This document shows, one piece after another, positions 22,541-31,304 of a stretch of 40,616 bases of DNA (positions within the stretch are counted from its first letter, which is position 1; each line of letters starts with the position of its first letter). The translations under genes were made by a program, and so were the position numbers. Below the pieces are notes generated by a model. The model saw only the letters and a list, made by a program, of their open reading frames with translations. It searched no databases and was not told the DNA's origin. This DNA is from Gammaproteobacteria bacterium (GTDB taxonomy: Bacteria > Pseudomonadota > Gammaproteobacteria > PIWD01): positions 1 to 40,616 of the forward strand of contig PIWD01000012.1 in the NCBI GenBank assembly GCA_003354005.1. The letters are read 5' to 3'.

Positions 22541-25390
22541 TTAATCTTCGAACGCAGCGCCTGTGCTTGAGATATTAAATTGGATATCAATGAATTCTAT
22601 ACTGCGTGATGGCTTCAAAAACACCTTTGCGTGGAGGATATTTCTGTCTACTAGATCCGGCGTAGTTGTGGAAGCATCAAGCACAACCTTGAAGTCGCTC
22701 AAACCCAATCGAGTTTTCACGCTCTGTAAGAAAGGCTCAATCTCACCCAAGAACGCATTCCACGTTTGCTGCACGTTTTGCTCAAACAAGATTCTTGTTG
22801 CAATTCTAGAAATCTCTTTCTTAACAAAAATCAGCATTCGACGAACGTTGATTCTATCAAGAGCAGACTGAGTCACCTGCAATGTCTTCTGGCCCATCAC
22901 CACAACTCCCTCAGCAGGGAACTTGGCAATTGGGTTAATGTTCGCAGCATAAAGCTCATCTCGCTCTTCAGATAGAACATCTTCGGTCACACCAATAACA
23001 GGGAGACCACCATCGCCGCCATTTAAGCCACCTCGGTTGAAACCAGCTGGTGCGAACCAAAGCTCCGAAACAGCCTCAGTATTAGCAAAGGTGCCCAAAG
23101 CAACTACTGAAGGTGGCACGAAAACCTGCACACCATGAATCTCATCAAAGATTTTAACCCATGGGTAATATGTGCAACCATAACTGTTGTTCAAACCACG
23201 ATCCCTCAAAGCATTCACAACAGATGTTGGGTTGCCACCGACGCGATTCGCAAATGTTGTTGCCGTCGCCTCATGGGGCGGCGTGAATACACTAGGCAAA
23301 TCAATGATAGCCAATGTGTCAGCTCTGTTCTCAGCAACCGTAAGCATATGCGCTGTTAGAGTATTTTTTGTAATACCTGGAGCTGCCAACAGATTAGTTT
23401 CTACAATTTCGGCATTTGAAACAGCATCAATGCATCGCTTCACGCTGTTATATGCATAATTGGACTCTTCAGTAGAACCCATCCTTGTGTTGTTAAATGG
23501 ATCTTTCTCGATAACTTCAACACCGTCAAAACCACCATGAAGGGGCATTGTGAATCTGTTGTAACCATCTGTCAAAATCTGGCGCCAGTCTGACTGCTGA
23601 GCTGTTCTAGAATCGCCGTCACCACGTGAACCTGATTGCCACCAAGCAGTAATCCTGGTGGAACCAGTTGTTCTCAAGTCATCTAGTGAGAAGATGAATG
23701 AAAGCTTTGTGTGCTGGCCAGTTGAAAAGTTCTGAGCATTAATTGTATCAGACTTAACTCTCACCATATCAACATGTGAACGATCAAAACGAATTGTTGA
23801 GGCATTTCTGTTTGTATTAATTCCGAAATAAGCTTCCTTTTGGTCATTGAGCCCACCATCAGAACTGGAAACGCGAAGTCGCAAGGTTGGGTGTTGCAAG
23901 ACAGTTCCTGTCATGTTTACGTTGCCAGAAATGAAGAAGCCAGACTCAACAGTATTTCCGACCCACTGGCTCGTACCGTTTGTCATCACATAGTGAGTTC
24001 CTTCATTTGACGCGCCTGGGGAGCCGCCGGTCATTGCGGCTTGTGTTGCATCGAAAAACTGAATATCTGCCAACACTGGAGGTCCGAAGAAGCCGAAGGG
24101 AACAAGCGAAGTGTCTGTCAAGCCGTCATCAACATCTCCATTCATCTCTATCCGAATGAACTTTGAGTGGTTGTCATATTTTCCATATTCACGATATCTA
24201 TTTTTTGTTTCGTCCCAAGTTGAGAATTTGTCACCTACCTTGTTGGCCACATAATCTGCTGAGTTTGGATCAAGGTTGCAATCACTGAATCTTTCGGCAA
24301 TTCTGACTGCACCGTCGGAATCTTGTATTGATCGAACGATTACATCAAAACGACCGTATGGATTGAACTCACTCGAAGCAGGTCGAATATTTGAAATAGA
24401 AATCTTTAGATTGCTCTGATTCCACTCACCTGTGTACAGAGAGATGAATCGGAACAGCTTCTGCATGTCTTCGGGTTTGTAAGAACCACTGTTTGTGGTA
24501 ATATCTTGTGAGATGACCCAACCAGTTTGCGAATCTACAATGCCCTGCTTGAATGTTGCTCTATCATATCCGCCTGTGCCTGAGCCAGTAATAAGCTGAA
24601 GCATAACACCAACCGAACCTGTGCCACCGATGTTGTTGTTTACATAGTTCTCAAAAGATTCGCCAAGCCAATAACTCTCTGCAGTTGTTACGATGCCAGA
24701 GTTTGTTAGGGTTGGGTTTGTGTTGAAAACCTTGCGAAGATAGTTGTTATCATCCCGATCCAAGTTGAAAGGAATTTTCTTTTGACTTGTCGAGCCAGAG
24801 AACAACTCTGCGACAAAACTGAAGTTATTTGCTGTTGAGTTGATCAAAGCACCAACAGATGAAGTGTTAGAGTTAGCAGCTGGGTTGCCCGCCATTCCGC
24901 CGGAAAGGCGGATGGACCAATCTGCATGAGGCAGATAGAAAACAGCAGCCAGTGAGCCAGTTTGATTGGTAAAGCCGTTAGAGCCATCTCCGGAGCCACT
25001 AGGAATTACAAAAAGACCAAAAGCTCTATTGACAGACCATCCCGCCTCACCGGTGGAAGTTGCGTTCACATGCTGTGCGCCGAGAACACGAACAAAAGTT
25101 AGAGGGGAGCTATTCTTCAGCCAAGCTTGAGCAGCGTATGTACCATATGAAGGCGCGAGAAGGTTACCTTCCCTCCAAACATCACCACCTTCGGTGCCCG
25201 GTATTGGGTTCCCGAAAATTTCGATAAATTCCGACATGGAACTTACGGTTACTGGGCGCAATGCGGGGCCACGGCGAGCGCGCCCGACCACTGCGGGTCC
25301 GACGGGTTGTGCTACTTTGGGTAGCTGGGTGTTGTCTACCTCGGAAAGGCGTATGCCAGGAGATACGAATCGTAGCTTGCGAGTTGTCAT
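22541..25390 (-). CDS. Contractile tail sheath protein
   Basis: A 949-residue sheath protein. The N-terminus MTTRKLRFVSPGIRLSEVDNTQL followed by GPAVVGRARRGPAL is the handshake arm and first domain typical of sheath proteins. A large variable insertion occupies about residues 100-600. The C-terminal domain (EISRIATRILFEQNVQQTW, and the closing SRSIEFIDIQFNIS) is the conserved core. The size is larger than T4 gp18 (about 659 residues), due to the surface domains. The start at 25390 is taken because it directly follows the stop of the GIY-YIG gene and a GGAGGA sequence that is part of that gene's last codons; an ATG at 25411 is less likely. Confidence 0.92.
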   Translation of the reverse strand: MTTRKLRFVSPGIRLSEVDNTQLPKVAQPVGPAVVGRARRGPALRPVTVSSMSEFIEIFGNPIPGTEGGDVWREGNLLAPSYGTYAAQAWLKNSSPLTFVRVLGAQHVNATSTGEAGWSVNRAFGLFVIPSGSGDGSNGFTNQTGSLAAVFYLPHADWSIRLSGGMAGNPAANSNTSSVGALINSTANNFSFVAELFSGSTSQKKIPFNLDRDDNNYLRKVFNTNPTLTNSGIVTTAESYWLGESFENYVNNNIGGTGSVGVMLQLITGSGTGGYDRATFKQGIVDSQTGWVISQDITTNSGSYKPEDMQKLFRFISLYTGEWNQSNLKISISNIRPASSEFNPYGRFDVIVRSIQDSDGAVRIAERFSDCNLDPNSADYVANKVGDKFSTWDETKNRYREYGKYDNHSKFIRIEMNGDVDDGLTDTSLVPFGFFGPPVLADIQFFDATQAAMTGGSPGASNEGTHYVMTNGTSQWVGNTVESGFFISGNVNMTGTVLQHPTLRLRVSSSDGGLNDQKEAYFGINTNRNASTIRFDRSHVDMVRVKSDTINAQNFSTGQHTKLSFIFSLDDLRTTGSTRITAWWQSGSRGDGDSRTAQQSDWRQILTDGYNRFTMPLHGGFDGVEVIEKDPFNNTRMGSTEESNYAYNSVKRCIDAVSNAEIVETNLLAAPGITKNTLTAHMLTVAENRADTLAIIDLPSVFTPPHEATATTFANRVGGNPTSVVNALRDRGLNNSYGCTYYPWVKIFDEIHGVQVFVPPSVVALGTFANTEAVSELWFAPAGFNRGGLNGGDGGLPVIGVTEDVLSEERDELYAANINPIAKFPAEGVVVMGQKTLQVTQSALDRINVRRMLIFVKKEISRIATRILFEQNVQQTWNAFLGEIEPFLQSVKTRLGLSDFKVVLDASTTTPDLVDRNILHAKVFLKPSRSIEFIDIQFNISSTGAAFED

Positions 25391-25392
25391 TT

Positions 25393-26319
25393 TTATGGGT
25401 CCTCCAACCAACTATGCATATTAATTAGATTATAGATTGTGCCAGAAGACACCCCGTGCTCTACTGCTAATTCTTTCTGTTTATATAGCCCCGTTTTATG
25501 TTTCTCTCGTATCTCTTCAACAATCTCCCAAGTTAACTTGGCGTTAGGTCTTTTAATCCCCTTTGGTTTTTCTAATGCGCCAGCTATGTCTGCCCAGGTT
25601 TTTCCAATTACCGCTCTATGTATCGTGGGCTTAGAAACTCCAAATTGCTCAGCCAAATCTTTGTATGTTACGCCGCCGGCTGCATACAGTTTCCGTGCCT
25701 CAACCACATCCTCTACAGTCAACTTTGAAGCCACATTATCCTCGCCATATAATATCTCAGGTTTATGTCCAGCCGCCTTCAGACCGGCACTTATTTTCTC
25801 TCTGTGCTTTTCTGAAAGAGTTTTGCCTTTTGAGTGACCATCATTATTTTTATAAAATTCCGAAAGACCATTTCTTATATTTCTTTTGTGCTCATCAGAT
25901 AGTTTTTTACCACGAAACCGATCCCCAATTTGCCTACAATGATCGGGTGATAACTTCTTGCCTTTGTGCGCTATACTCAATTTCCTTTTGGTCTCTTCGG
26001 TATGCTTTCGCCCCAAACAACTGTTTGCTACCTCGCATATATTATAACCAAAGCGACGGTCTGCTACTTTCAGCTTATCCATCCAAAATTGTTCTCGCCC
26101 AATCAAAAGACTCTTATCTTCAATCAGCTCAATTTCAGAAAATTCAAAATTCTCAAACCCATGTTTATTCCAAGATCTTTGAAGGTGCTGGTTTTCATGT
26201 TTATTGTGATTTAGAACATAACGATGCCGCAACCACCTTTTCTTAATATTCACCGCCGATCCGATATAAACCTTTCCTGTCACAATATTTTTTATTTGGT
26301 AAATACCACTTTTACACAT
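25393..26319 (-). CDS. GIY-YIG homing endonuclease
   Basis: A 308-residue free-standing homing endonuclease. The GIY-YIG domain fills about residues 4-95: SGIYQIKNIVTGKVYIGSA, the catalytic Arg in IKKRWLRHR, the HLQRSWNKHG block and the Glu in LIGREQFWMDK. Three NUMOD3-like repeats follow (GRKHTEETKRKLS, GKKLSPDHCR, GKKLSDEHKRNI), then two helix-turn-helix repeats (DLAEQFGVSKPTIHRAV and ELAVEHGVSSGTIYNLI). It sits directly before the tail sheath gene and even carries that gene's ribosome-binding sequence in its last codons. It has its own promoter at 26343-26371. Confidence 0.92.
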   Translation of the reverse strand: MCKSGIYQIKNIVTGKVYIGSAVNIKKRWLRHRYVLNHNKHENQHLQRSWNKHGFENFEFSEIELIEDKSLLIGREQFWMDKLKVADRRFGYNICEVANSCLGRKHTEETKRKLSIAHKGKKLSPDHCRQIGDRFRGKKLSDEHKRNIRNGLSEFYKNNDGHSKGKTLSEKHREKISAGLKAAGHKPEILYGEDNVASKLTVEDVVEARKLYAAGGVTYKDLAEQFGVSKPTIHRAVIGKTWADIAGALEKPKGIKRPNAKLTWEIVEEIREKHKTGLYKQKELAVEHGVSSGTIYNLINMHSWLEDP

Positions 26320-26342
26320 AATATCTCCGTATGTCTATACAC

Positions 26343-26371
26343 ACCATACCATATTAAGCCAAAAACGTTAA
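26343..26371 (-). promoter_or_regulatory. Extended -10 promoter before the GIY-YIG gene
   Basis: On the minus strand TTAACG (26366-26371) and TATGGT (26343-26348, preceded by TGG) are 17 bases apart. The leader is about 17 bases with an ACGGAGATATT segment that is also found before the GroES-like gene. Confidence 0.6.
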
Positions 26372-26373
26372 CT

Positions 26374-27225
26374 TTATGTCAGCAGGTTTTCGCCCAGTTC
26401 TCGCTCAAGTTCCTCACCTGTCATAACCCTCTCCCTTGAAATTTTGACTTCAACGATGTTTTCACGCACAACCAACTTTGGTTTTTCTTCGTTTTTGTCA
26501 TCCCCAATCAAGTGACCAAGAACACGTGCTTCGACAGTTGTTTCAAAGGTTTTTTCTTCTTCGCCAAGATTATCAATGTTGGATCCATCTGTAAAATCCT
26601 GGTCAAGAAACATTTCATATGTATGCCCCTCGTCACGCAAGATCACATAATTCGCTCCACCTGGTCTTGTAATAAACGGTGTTACCAGTTGATTCATTTG
26701 TTGCTGATATTCTGTCTTCAGCATAATTTCATAATTCATTTCGATATAAACAGGAATTGGAATGGTCACTGTTTCATATACAACTTTTTTATTTGGTCGC
26801 GGGAAGTTAAGGTCGCCCTCAAGTCTGCGGCTCGTTGCTTGAGCGAAGTTTCTTGTCTTATCTTGTTGAATTAATCTAGCAAGTTGGATAACACCACCTT
26901 TTTCATCTTGCGGTCCCTTCAGGTTTGCCCAAACAGTGCCTTTATTCGATAGATTTTTCGTCATAGAGCCACGTTTAACGACAATGATAGGCAAGACTAT
27001 ACGATCAGCCAAATCGCGGCGTTCTTTGTTATTTTTTACGTGAAAACTGCGTTCAGCACCAGACCAAATAACTGGGACCTTCTTAAAGCCCTTGTTTGTT
27101 GTCACAAAAAGGTTTAATGTCTCATCAAGCCAAGTGAACAAAGCGCGATCCACACTTTCCAAAGTTGAAGCTTGGAATGGTATCTCAATTTCCTTTGGTT
27201 GATTTGGATCGTTTCTAACAGGCAT
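26374..27225 (-). CDS. Tail completion / sheath stabiliser-like structural protein
   Basis: A 283-residue protein with segments RALFTWLDETLNLFVTTNKGF, VPVIWSGAERSFHVKNNKERRD and RIVLPIIVVKRGSM, which resemble the T4 gp15-like proximal tail proteins. The middle part VTIPIPVYIEMNYEIMLKTEYQQQ and PGGANYVILRDEGHTYEMF is beta-rich. It lies between the neck gene and the sheath gene (interrupted by the endonuclease), a position consistent with a tail terminator or sheath-capping protein. The specific counterpart is inferred. Confidence 0.62.
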   Translation of the reverse strand: MPVRNDPNQPKEIEIPFQASTLESVDRALFTWLDETLNLFVTTNKGFKKVPVIWSGAERSFHVKNNKERRDLADRIVLPIIVVKRGSMTKNLSNKGTVWANLKGPQDEKGGVIQLARLIQQDKTRNFAQATSRRLEGDLNFPRPNKKVVYETVTIPIPVYIEMNYEIMLKTEYQQQMNQLVTPFITRPGGANYVILRDEGHTYEMFLDQDFTDGSNIDNLGEEEKTFETTVEARVLGHLIGDDKNEEKPKLVVRENIVEVKISRERVMTGEELERELGENLLT

Positions 27226-27712
27226 CGAATAAACCCTCCCTCGCCTGGATGCATTTTGCTTGAATTTCGAATCTGTGACCTTGCTGGCCGAAGAGCTCTC
27301 TTGGCTCTGCTGCTGTGACTATCTCATAGTAAATCTTACCATAAAGAACAAAATCACCAACGCGGATATATAAATCTTGATCGTCTGTTATTCTTTTCTT
27401 ATGAAAGTTGATTACGATAGAAGCTCTCTGTTCTGGGCCAAAGTTAGTTGTTACTGTCTGCAAGCCCTCCCACTCTATAAGGATGCCCTTAACAATAACA
27501 GGGCTCAGGAAAGTTTTTTCTATTGCTTCGCCATAAGTTGGGTTATACTGCGTGAGGTCCAAATCCAGTGGGTAGTACACAACCTGCTGGGGTATCACTG
27601 TCTCCAACAGCTCGTCGTTCACTTGTTTTACAAAGTCTCTTTCTGCCTTTCCAAGGAAGAGAGGTGCCGGTGGCGCGGGAAGCCTTGTGTGTTTATTTTT
27701 TCCATCTGACAT
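27215..27712 (-). CDS. Neck / head-tail joining protein
   Basis: A 165-residue protein overlapping the next gene by 11 bases. The C-terminal half is beta-rich and contains VGDFVLYGKIYYEIVTAAEPREL, which resembles head-completion and neck proteins (gp14-like) of contractile-tailed phages. The N-terminus is Pro-rich. It is divergent to array 2; only 58 bases separate their starts. Confidence 0.6.
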   Translation of the reverse strand: MSDGKNKHTRLPAPPAPLFLGKAERDFVKQVNDELLETVIPQQVVYYPLDLDLTQYNPTYGEAIEKTFLSPVIVKGILIEWEGLQTVTTNFGPEQRASIVINFHKKRITDDQDLYIRVGDFVLYGKIYYEIVTAAEPRELFGQQGHRFEIQAKCIQAREGLFDAC

Positions 27713-27735
27713 ATCAAGCTAAATAGAGATTCCCC

Positions 27736-27764
27736 TTGACATGCAGCAGCTGCTGTGCTATGGT
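27736..27764 (+). promoter_or_regulatory. Extended -10 promoter of array 2 (plus strand)
   Basis: TTGACA (27736-27741) and TATGGT (27759-27764, preceded by TGC) are 17 bases apart. The expected RNA start (about 27770-27772) coincides with the ATG at 27771, so the first gene may be read from a leaderless or nearly leaderless RNA. Confidence 0.7.
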
Positions 27765-27770
27765 TCAGGG

Positions 27771-27980
27771 ATGCCGTTAGAATACCACGAAATTGAACCA
27801 GGCGATTTGTTCAATAATCCTGGGTTTCAAAACTTTTTCTTTTTTGTTCTTTGCGGCGACTCAGAAGATAATACGCGCGCGTCAGCTGTCTTGAAGCTCT
27901 ACAATGAAAGGATAGAAGTTATTGTCAGCAGATCTGGGCAGCTTGGTTACTGCAAACACCTATGGACAAAATATGAATGA
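27771..27980 (+). CDS. Array 2 paralog 1 (small PGDL-type protein)
   Basis: A 69-residue copy beginning MPLEYHEIEPGDLF, with strand NFFFFVLCGD and tail HLWTKYE. A longer reading from an ATG at 27741 is in frame but that ATG lies inside the promoter's -35 to -10 region, so the start at 27771 is preferred. The gene runs against the surrounding late operon. Confidence 0.8.
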   Translation: MPLEYHEIEPGDLFNNPGFQNFFFFVLCGDSEDNTRASAVLKLYNERIEVIVSRSGQLGYCKHLWTKYE

Positions 27981-28185
27981 AAAATATCATACCGTCAAAC
28001 CTGGCGATCTGCTAGAGTGGGACTCTGAAAAAACAGAACATCGTTGGTTACGTCTTATTCTCTCAACCGCACCCAGGCCAATGTGCTTAGAATTTTATAC
28101 TAGACCTTCAAACGGTTTTATAGAAGTTACGATCCCATTCTACGGCATGAACTTATCGACAGAATATTGGATCAAGCATGAGTGA
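27973..28185 (+). CDS. Array 2 paralog 2 (small PGDL-type protein)
   Basis: A 70-residue copy beginning MNEKYHTVKPGDLLEW, with strand LRLILSTAP and tail YWIKHE. Start and stop overlap its neighbours by 8 bases each. Confidence 0.83.
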   Translation: MNEKYHTVKPGDLLEWDSEKTEHRWLRLILSTAPRPMCLEFYTRPSNGFIEVTIPFYGMNLSTEYWIKHE

Positions 28186-28432
28186 AGAATATAAAGAATT
28201 TCACAAAGTCGAAGCAGGTGATTTGTTTTTCGCTAATAGCTATGACATTATGATGTTCAACAGGCGTGCGTTTAATTTTGTTCTCAGTGCTGACGGGAAC
28301 GATGAATGGTCAATTGCTTTAAGATGTGGCCCTGACAACAGCGGCGGCATGAAAATAAGCATCCTAAATCGAACAAATGATGACACTCACTTTGGGGCGT
28401 ATAATAAATGGTATTGGACAAAATATGAATAA
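28178..28432 (+). CDS. Array 2 paralog 3 (small PGDL-type protein)
   Basis: An 84-residue copy beginning MSEEYKEFHKVEAGDLFF, with strand FNFVLSADG and tail WYWTKYE. It has a longer middle region (ALRCGPDNSGGMKISIL) than copies 1 and 2. Confidence 0.82.
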   Translation: MSEEYKEFHKVEAGDLFFANSYDIMMFNRRAFNFVLSADGNDEWSIALRCGPDNSGGMKISILNRTNDDTHFGAYNKWYWTKYE

Positions 28433-28613
28433 TAACAAAATCTTCTACCAACAAGAGCCCGGTGATCTGTTTGAACACAAAAATAAGCTCGGCAACGATT
28501 GGTTCAGCTTTATTTTGAGTGAATCACATTCAATGCAAATAATCAACAACGGCTCAATAAAAATAAGAAAATGGCCGCAAGTTTATACATTTCTCTATTG
28601 GATCAAATATTAA
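28425..28613 (+). CDS. Array 2 paralog 4, last copy (no terminal Glu)
   Basis: A 62-residue copy beginning MNNNKIFYQQEPGDLFEH, with strand FSFILSESH and ending YWIKY. It ends TATTAA rather than TATGA, so there is no start codon for a further copy and the final Glu is absent. It runs head-on into the GIY-YIG gene that ends 3 bases away. Confidence 0.8.
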   Translation: MNNNKIFYQQEPGDLFEHKNKLGNDWFSFILSESHSMQIINNGSIKIRKWPQVYTFLYWIKY

Positions 28614-28616
28614 AAT

Positions 28617-29564
28617 CTAAGTTTTCCATGTCTTGCGTGCGACAATGTCACTGATCGCTTTTCTACTAACACCATAAAACTCTCCCAGTTGCTTTTGAGT
28701 AAAGTCACCTGTTGCATATTTTTCTCGTATTTCTTCTGCAATTTGTTGGTTCAGTTTCGCATTAGAAAATGGCTTTTTTGAGGGTGGCTTGTATTCTGGA
28801 TCAATCCAAACTTTATTCAAAATAATATCTGAGATAACTGAAAAATGCACGCCGTACTTCTTTCCTAATTTGTAACAGCTCCCACTTGTTACCTTTCGAA
28901 TTTCCTGAACATCCTTTATTGTCAACACGCAATTGCCAAGGTTCTTTGCTGGCGGTTCATAATCTTCTTTAAACCAACTTTTGTTCAAGATGATATCTGA
29001 GATGGTGGCTTGATTCATTCCATATTCTGTTGCAAGAACCACCTGCGTTATACCGCCCTTATAGGCTTCTCGGATTCGCTCGACCTTAAGCCACGTGAGC
29101 TTTGCGTTGTTACCTCTCTCCCCACGGTTAGCTTCAGCTATTTTTTTCTTGTGCTCTTCGGTTAATTTGACGCCCAACCTAGCTTGCCTCATCTTTTCGA
29201 TAGCTTCTGCTGGTTGCTTAAGGCCAAGACGGCTTGTGGCCAAGTAGCAAATGTTGTATCCTAATTCCCTCTCATATGTTTGATAGTAATCAAGGTAATA
29301 CTGCTCCCTGGGAATGATATATTCTTTTCTGGTTGCATGCATTACTTCGATGACTTCGAACACAAAGTTCTCTGCCCCGTATTTGTTCCATGCGCGCTGC
29401 AGGTGGATTGAATGATGCTTATTTTCTTTTAATTGCCGCTTATGTGTGTTCCAGCGGTTTGTGAAGCCTCGACCAGCTGCGGAACCGATGTAGCGCTTGT
29501 TGTTTTTGAGGTTTCTGATTTGATAAACGCCAAGGTTTTTATTTGGTATATTATCAGCCGACAT
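28617..29564 (-). CDS. GIY-YIG homing endonuclease
   Basis: A 315-residue endonuclease beginning MSADNIPNKNLGVYQIRNLKN. The GIY-YIG motif is GVYQIRN...KRYIGSA, followed by RWNTHKRQL, HLQRAWNKYGAENF and IPREQYYLDYY with the catalytic Glu. A NUMOD3-like segment and four helix-turn-helix repeats follow (VLATEYGMNQATISDII, KLGKKYGVHFSVISDII, QLGEFYGVSRKAISDIV and a weaker one). The start at 29564 overlaps the neck gene's stop by 11 bases, so it is probably translated by coupling; an upstream ATG at 29597 lies inside the neck gene. It borders array 2. Confidence 0.9.
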   Translation of the reverse strand: MSADNIPNKNLGVYQIRNLKNNKRYIGSAAGRGFTNRWNTHKRQLKENKHHSIHLQRAWNKYGAENFVFEVIEVMHATRKEYIIPREQYYLDYYQTYERELGYNICYLATSRLGLKQPAEAIEKMRQARLGVKLTEEHKKKIAEANRGERGNNAKLTWLKVERIREAYKGGITQVVLATEYGMNQATISDIILNKSWFKEDYEPPAKNLGNCVLTIKDVQEIRKVTSGSCYKLGKKYGVHFSVISDIILNKVWIDPEYKPPSKKPFSNAKLNQQIAEEIREKYATGDFTQKQLGEFYGVSRKAISDIVARKTWKT

Positions 29565-30858
29565 AAATGGCCATGGGAACACGCTTAACAACAGCAAATG
29601 CAGTTTCAGAAATCTTTGCTTCTTTTTCGCTCTGGGCTAGGTATGTCAGAGCATCCAAGTCCTCACGAAGCCGTGTTATAAGAGCATCTTTTTCTTCCTT
29701 AGCCTGCTGGAAAAGTTCAGCCCAATCAAGCTCCACAGAATCTCCGGGGATGGGGATGCTGCGGAATTTCCCTCTAATATGACCAAGAATTTCCTTTGTC
29801 AGGGCCAACGCGTAGTCACGTATCCAATCCTTGCCAATTGAGTTAATGTTGTCATAAGGCAGGTTACCAAATGGAAGCGTGTTGAAGTTGTTAATTCCGT
29901 CAATTCCTGAACTTCGATCGTCTGAGTCCTCTTCCCATATGTTCGTTGGAATTACGAACGTAAACCAGAAGGACGATTGAGTAAATCTTGTTGGTGGTGG
30001 ATACAATCGGACTTTGTTCCCTATAAGCTCGTACGAGTAGTGGCTAGTTCTTGTGTAGATCGCACTCTCGTACGCTTTTGCTTGGAGCTTGTTCTGCCAC
30101 GTGGGAATCAGCTCAAACGTTGAGTCATCGCTATATTGGCCATAGTTTGACAAGTTCCCGACGACGCTCAAACCGCCATACATGCCGAAGAACCTCCACA
30201 TGGCACGTGGCGTTTTGTAGTACACCTTGTCAATCAAAACTCTTGGGTTTCGCACGGATGAGCTCATGAAGGCATCTGTGAAAGCGGCATTGCCAGATGC
30301 AGCTGCACCAGAGACTGCCGCCTGCAGATCATAATCTTGAGTTCCAGGTATAACATTCATGGAGGCTGAGTATCTCTGCATGGTGCCGCCTGCACGAGCT
30401 GCTGTGCTATATCTGTCCCACACACGGCGCACAGACCCAAAATCAAACTTGGGGAACTTGAGGCCAACATGTGAGCCGCTCAAGCTAGCTGACAGCTGTG
30501 TGTCCTGCAAGTTGCCATCGTGATCAAACGTCCCGGTCATATTGCCGAGAGCGGCGCCAAGAACATTCTTTGCTTGATGAATGTTGACAATTCTGGAATA
30601 AGTTAAAACAGCTTTTTCATAGGCAGCATAGACATTCGCGGGCTTGATCTCAAGGTCAAGAACATCGCCACCAATCATTCTGTATGTTAGCTTAACTTGG
30701 TCAGCTGCACCAGAAAGAAAATTTATGCTGTAGAGAGGAGAGGTTGGATCTGAATAGACGCCAAGAGCAACACCTTCATTGACCAGTGTTACTGAGCCAG
30801 TTGACGTAAGAATAGCTGTGCTTGTTGTGCTTATCGGGTCTATGGTTGGAATTGGCAT
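29554..30858 (-). CDS. Neck protein (gp13-like)
   Basis: A 434-residue structural protein. The conserved C-terminal part WIRDYALALTKEILGHIRGK followed by the SIPIPGD segment and a long helix (AELFQQAKEEKDALITRL) is characteristic of T4-type neck proteins that close the head before tail joining. Middle segments (YELIGNKVRLYPPPT, FWFTFVIPTNIW) are beta-rich. It lies between arrays 2 and 3 with an endonuclease inserted behind it. Confidence 0.75.
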   Translation of the reverse strand: MPIPTIDPISTTSTAILTSTGSVTLVNEGVALGVYSDPTSPLYSINFLSGAADQVKLTYRMIGGDVLDLEIKPANVYAAYEKAVLTYSRIVNIHQAKNVLGAALGNMTGTFDHDGNLQDTQLSASLSGSHVGLKFPKFDFGSVRRVWDRYSTAARAGGTMQRYSASMNVIPGTQDYDLQAAVSGAAASGNAAFTDAFMSSSVRNPRVLIDKVYYKTPRAMWRFFGMYGGLSVVGNLSNYGQYSDDSTFELIPTWQNKLQAKAYESAIYTRTSHYSYELIGNKVRLYPPPTRFTQSSFWFTFVIPTNIWEEDSDDRSSGIDGINNFNTLPFGNLPYDNINSIGKDWIRDYALALTKEILGHIRGKFRSIPIPGDSVELDWAELFQQAKEEKDALITRLREDLDALTYLAQSEKEAKISETAFAVVKRVPMAIYVG

Positions 30859-30900
30859 TCACGAAATTCTCCTATCATCAAACTCTTCAAAGTAAGTAGT

Positions 30901-31122
30901 TCAATAGGAGATCGTGTCGTACTGGCCAGGTATGAAATGCATTGAGTCAATAGTGACTTCATCAACTCCATCTCGCCAGCGCCCAAGAGAAATAGTAGAA
31001 GTTATAACATAAGAATAATTAAAGCTACTATAAGCAGGTTCAACACTTAGAACAAAATCTATATATCGCGCAGTTATCAACAACGTTCCAGGTTTTACCT
31101 CTTCTAGGTCAAGATTTGGCAT
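30901..31122 (-). CDS. Array 3 paralog 19, last copy
   Basis: A 73-residue copy of the GTLL subfamily: MPNLDLEEVKPGTLLI, strand IDFVLSVEP, end DTISY. Like the last copy of array 2 it lacks the terminal Glu and has no overlapping start downstream. The neck gene follows after 42 bases. It overlaps copy 18 by 19 bases, more than the usual 8. Confidence 0.75.
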   Translation of the reverse strand: MPNLDLEEVKPGTLLITARYIDFVLSVEPAYSSFNYSYVITSTISLGRWRDGVDEVTIDSMHFIPGQYDTISY

Positions 31123-31304
31123 GCTGATACTTCTTCTTTTGGATTGTGCGCAAACGTATAAATTTGAATCTCCGTTGTGCCAGCCAAGATCAGCATTGTG
31201 CTAGTGTTCGCGGCAACCCCTAAAATAAATCCGGTATAGCGTTCTTCTGGTGGGCGTTGTGGTTGATCAAGGAGTAGGAGCCCGGGCTTTAGTAGTTTTG
31301 TCAT
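31104..31304 (-). CDS. Array 3 paralog 18
   Basis: A 66-residue copy: MTKLLKPGLLLLDQPQ, strand TGFILGVAAN, end CQILT. It shares only one base with copy 17 (TAATG) and has lost the standard C-terminal tail. Confidence 0.72.
   Translation of the reverse strand: MTKLLKPGLLLLDQPQRPPEERYTGFILGVAANTSTMLILAGTTEIQIYTFAHNPKEEVSACQILT

Noticed and set aside
27741-27770. Upstream start for the first gene of array 2 (MQQLLCYGSG...)
   Set aside because: This ATG lies within the promoter, upstream of the predicted RNA start, and family members begin about 8-20 residues before the PGDL motif, which fits the start at 27771.
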